Below, in pieces: positions 60,849 to 64,000 of a DNA stretch of 64,000 nt. How positions within the stretch are numbered: the stretch's first letter is position 1; the number at the start of each line of letters is the position of its first letter. The notes beneath the pieces were generated by a model. The model was not told the origin of the DNA, searched no databases, and saw nothing but the letters and a program-made list of their open reading frames with translations. Both the position numbers and the translations under genes were made by a program. Location: positions 27,620 to 91,619 of the forward strand of contig MVAQ01000068.1 in the NCBI GenBank assembly GCA_014825775.1, in the 5' to 3' direction. Source of the DNA: Krasilnikovozyma curviuscula (lineage: Eukaryota > Basidiomycota > Tremellomycetes > Cystofilobasidiales > Mrakiaceae).

Positions 60849-62525
60849 TTACTTAACAGCAATAATGAGCTTGCCAACGGAACCACGCCCGGCTAGATCG
60901 CGATGCGCTTGTTGAACACCTTCGCTAGTATATTCATAACCTTCATCCTTTTTGAAGAAAGATAAAAAGTTAAGAATCACATCATTTGATTCCATCAGTT
61001 TACGAGCCTCTATGAAGCATTGCCTGAAAGAGGAAACTATCACACTCACTTTCCACAAAGAAAGTTTCAGAGTTCCGTTGGCAACAATCTCAAACAGGCG
61101 ATTTGCATATTCAAGAAACTCCGGTAAAGTAGCAAGATCTAAAAAAATTAAAAATTAGTTAAATCCCTGTTGGGAATTAGATGGTCAAGTGCTCCGATTT
61201 GGGGTGAAATTACTCACATGCAGGGCATCCCGGTCGGATAAGTTTCAGACTCTTGGCTACATGTTGTCGATGAATATCCCCAAAGAGAAAAAAGGAAGAA
61301 GAGGAAAGATAAGAAATGTCTCTTGATAAGTGAAGCAGGACTGCTTGCACTCACGCATCAATTTGAGAGGTGCGAAGGGTGGTACTGGCCCAGATGCAGC
61401 TCCAAGGATGACCAAAGTTCCTTTTCTACGAACTACTTCAAAGTCACTTTCGAACGTGTCTTTACCAACGCCATCGTATACCGCATGAACTCCATCACCG
61501 TCAGGGGTGAGCGCTTTGATATCTCTGACAACGTCGCTCATTGGGCGACCGCCATACAGCACGACGTGAGTTGCTCCGCAACGTTTTGCAACAGAAGCTT
61601 TCTCAACAGTTGAGGTGGTTGCGATGACAATGGCACCTAGAGAATGGGCGCTGCGTAAAATATAGAATAAAATAAAAAATCAGCCGAAGCCGCGTTTGAA
61701 GAAATGAAGCGTGCAGACCATTGGGTGATAAGACTTCCAACTCCTCCTGCTGCAGCATGAACTAGCACATAATCTCCTTTTTTTACAGTGTAAGCTTCCA
61801 GCACGTTGGTCAAAGCTGACATGGAATAGTTGAATGAAGAATGAACTTGACGAGTAGGGAAGATGTTGGCTTGAGAACTCACCCGTAATACCTTGTAAGA
61901 AACAAGTTGCTGCCATTTTAGTTGTGATATTGTCGGGCAGCTTGGCGGTCATATCTCCTTTGCCTAGGTAGTATTGAGCATACCCACCGAGAGAACCGAA
62001 TGTGACAGCTTTATCGCCGACGGAAAGGTGTTTGACATTGGATCCAATGGCTACTATTTCCCCAGCTGGCTCATTTCCAATGATGAGAGGAGTTGGGTGA
62101 GGATATATTCCCTGATTGATGGTTAATGGAGCGAAAAGCTCAATCAATACGCCGACAGACTGTGAAGGTCAATTGTTAAGAACTGAAGAATTTACGTTAC
62201 GGTTGTATAGGTCCTGCAGATGGAGAGAATCAAGTCAGATCATTGAAAAATTGTAAGGACGTGCAACAAAAGCTGATAACTACAATGAAATTAACTCTAG
62301 AAAGAAGTGAAGCACAGACAGAAAATAAATAAAATAAATCTCAATCCAAGCAAGCTATCCAACCATGAGCAGCTGATAGACTCACCCCGTGTATTCCACC
62401 TTCATCAAAATCTCATCAGGGCCAGGAAGGTTGACTTCTACTTCCTGGAGTTGGAGAACCTCCACGTCTCCTTGCGAATTGCAAACGATAGCGCTGGCTT
62501 TTTGAGGAATCGATGGAGAACCCAT
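60849..62525 (-). CDS. Zeta-crystallin-type NADPH:quinone oxidoreductase
   Basis: Exons are 62525-62386, 62296-62284 (13 nt), 62213-62196 (18 nt), 62111-61883, 61815-61719, 61650-61355, 61256-61218, 61138-61050 and 60947-60849. The joined protein begins MGSPSIPQKASAIVCNSQGD and reads GVNFIDLYNRNGIYPHPTP over the microexons. It has IIGNEPAGEIVAIG, the cofactor motif YVLVHAAAGGVGSLITQ, DGVHAVYDGVGKDTFE and an end GSVGKLIIAVK. Length and motifs match the MDR/zeta-crystallin group (yeast Zta1), which reduce quinones or related electrophiles with NADPH and carry no structural zinc. Alternative Met at 62591 would extend the N-terminus by 22 residues. Confidence 0.88.
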
Positions 62526-62915
62526 GATGCCAGTTGTGCGTATCTTTAGTTTTTCAGCGTTGCGTTCTACTGCAAGGGGACAAAGATGCAAAAAAGGGAA
62601 GAAAAGCCGTTCTTATCGCGGTAAGTTCGGTAGCCGCGCCGGAGGTGGATAAATGTGGGAATGTTCTTCCACCTCATTTTGGCTAATGCTCAGCGCCAAA
62701 CTCAGTTGCTCCTGTGGGACACAGACCAAACCACCATGCTGGTGTACAATTTACGAGGTAGGAGGTCTCTCCTTTCTTTCTCAGTGCTTGCTCCTGTGTT
62801 GATGTTGTTTGTACGTACAACAGACATAATTTCTTCAGGTGAGATATGACTCCAGCACCACATGTTCCCTACGGTCTGACGGCACTGAAGATAGATAACT
62901 GCTAGATGCTGAGCA

Positions 62916-62929
62916 GGTTAGGTTAGGGG
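62916..62929 (+). repeat. Short telomere-like motif
   Basis: GGTTAGGTTAGGGG resembles fungal TTAGG(n) telomere repeats (TTAGGGGG-type in Tremellales) but is only about two units long. It lies in intergenic sequence between the quinone oxidoreductase promoter and the downstream end of the putative retroelement. Confidence 0.4.
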
Positions 62930-64000
62930 TTTAAGAGTATTAATAGGGGTGCTCACTGTGACGACGTAAGGTCGCCCGCAAGAAGATATGTAAACAAAGC
63001 GCGCAATAACAGCAAAGCAAAGCGCGCCGGCGAAAACCCCTGTGGGGAAACCGACGCTACTCAACAGTAAAACCCTGTGGGAAAATCCTGTGAGTGTATG
63101 GAAGCAAGGTGAGAAGAACAGAGGCGAGTAATGGTAAAAATAAAAATAAAAAGATGAAAATCGGTGCCACCCCCGCCAGGCGGTAGGGATAGTTGTCGGA
63201 CCAAAAAGTATAGGAAAATTTGTAGTTACGAAGTAAACCATTACAAAAAAATTCGTAATAAGACGAGCGCGCCATTAGAAGAGGGTGTAATCGACGCGCA
63301 AAGGTGCGCGCCGCCGCCATTAGGATTTTTTTTCTAATACAAATTCCTAATACAAAAAATCAGTATAAAGCAAGCGCCGCATTAGAAACGGTCGGAAACC
63401 GCGCCTAATGGGCAGCGCATCCATTACTACTTGTTCTCCTGGAAGCTCTTGTTGATCAGCGCCAGCGCCGAGAGCCCCGCTTGGAAGAACAAGCGCGAGT
63501 TGAGCAAGAAATCCATTAGGGTAAACACTAGATAAGAAGACGAGAAGACCTCGCTGGTCTCCCTTACCCAGGACGACAGAGCAAGGTCTCTACTTACGAG
63601 AGGCAGAGTGTCTACCTCTGCCAACATTACCTCTTGGTAGCAGGCGATGTGTCTTCTATTGAAAGCACGACCACACTTACAACTGTATCTAATACCATAC
63701 GTTCCACACCTCCAGCGCAGAGCTGTATGCAAGGTCTCCTTCTCCTCCAGCAAGAGTATACGGTCAACTAGATTGGGGGTACGGGACGAGGGACTCACAT
63801 AGAGACCCAGCTTCCCGACGTTCTCACGCGCCGATATGAAGTCACTCCGAACCTTCAGCTGATACGCCAGGAGGGCCGACCTCCAGGACATGTCTGGTCG
63901 TTCCCTCTTGAAGCGAACTAACTGTCTATAGCGTACATTGTTTTGAATACCACTCACTATGACACTCGTCCCAAGCGCAAGCTGCGTAATACGGTATCTA
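62930..64000 (-). mobile_element. 3' end of a probable non-LTR retrotransposon, truncated by window edge
   Basis: A minus-strand frame enters from the right window edge without a stop and ends with TAG or TAA near 63427, encoding about 190 visible residues. It contains RWRCGTYGIRYSCKCGRAFN followed by RRHIACYQ, a Cys/His cluster (C..C.C....H..C) reminiscent of the C-terminal zinc knuckle of LINE-type ORF2. Downstream to about 62930 is GC-biased, repetitive-looking sequence with repeated GCGCC, ATTAG and CCTGTGGGAAA units, unlike neighbouring introns and intergenic DNA. No reverse transcriptase core is inside the window, so a different mobile or repetitive gene is possible. Confidence 0.4.

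Noticed and set aside
1..64000. CRISPR array, operon-like defence system or prophage
   Set aside because: The DNA is eukaryotic with spliced genes; no regularly spaced repeats or phage-like modules are visible.

Overview
The window is nuclear DNA of an intron-rich basidiomycete fungus. Genes carry many short GT-AG introns, and intergenic spaces are mostly compact. A GPI-type polysaccharide (chitin) deacetylase, an SGNH-fold protein resembling capsule-associated proteins, an MHYT sensor and the ribosomal-protein gene structures suggest a Tremellomycetes yeast (Cryptococcus/Kwoniella/Tremella relatives). This placement rests on gene content only; I could not run a search.

Left part (1-31.9 kb): the 3' portion of a very large bridge-like lipid-transfer protein gene (Fmp27/Hobbit family, + strand), convergent with an OXA1/YidC mitochondrial insertase (-). 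A 3.4 kb stretch without a convincing gene follows, then an MHYT-domain membrane sensor (+). Next come two unrecognised small genes, the SGNH/capsule-type protein (+), cytosolic asparaginyl-tRNA synthetase (+), a vacuolar-type amino-acid transporter (-), a small Gln/Asn-rich ORF (-), a TMEM242-like membrane protein (-) and, divergent from it, the Paf1-complex subunit LEO1 (+).

Middle part (32-50 kb): COPII assembly factor SEC16 (+), a METTL7-like methyltransferase (-), an F-box/LRR-like protein (-), and four cytosolic ribosomal-protein genes: uL30/RPL7 (-) divergent from P1/RPP1 (+), then eS26/RPS26 (+) and uS2/RPS0 (-). uL30 intron 2 holds a convincing box C/D snoRNA with an snR39-type guide. 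Three of the four promoters share a near-identical 17-18 bp element in the same orientation relative to transcription. Two of the four genes have a first coding exon consisting only of the ATG.

Right part (50-64 kb): a secreted GH16 glucanase-like protein (+), an alpha/beta-hydrolase (+), the chitin deacetylase (-), a broken gene remnant (-), a zeta-crystallin-type quinone oxidoreductase (-) and, at the edge, the 3' end of what looks like a non-LTR retrotransposon (-). Its downstream end lies near a short telomere-like GGTTAGGTTAGGGG motif, so the right end may be subtelomeric or transposon-rich.

Many genes are housekeeping functions for lipid transfer, mitochondrial insertion, transcription elongation, COPII transport and translation. 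Several others (SGNH protein, GH16, chitin deacetylase) concern the cell surface. No operon-like system is present. The most notable signals are the shared ribosomal-protein promoter element, the intronic snoRNA, ATG-only and 7-18 nt microexons, and an apparent frameshift in the large lipid-transfer gene.
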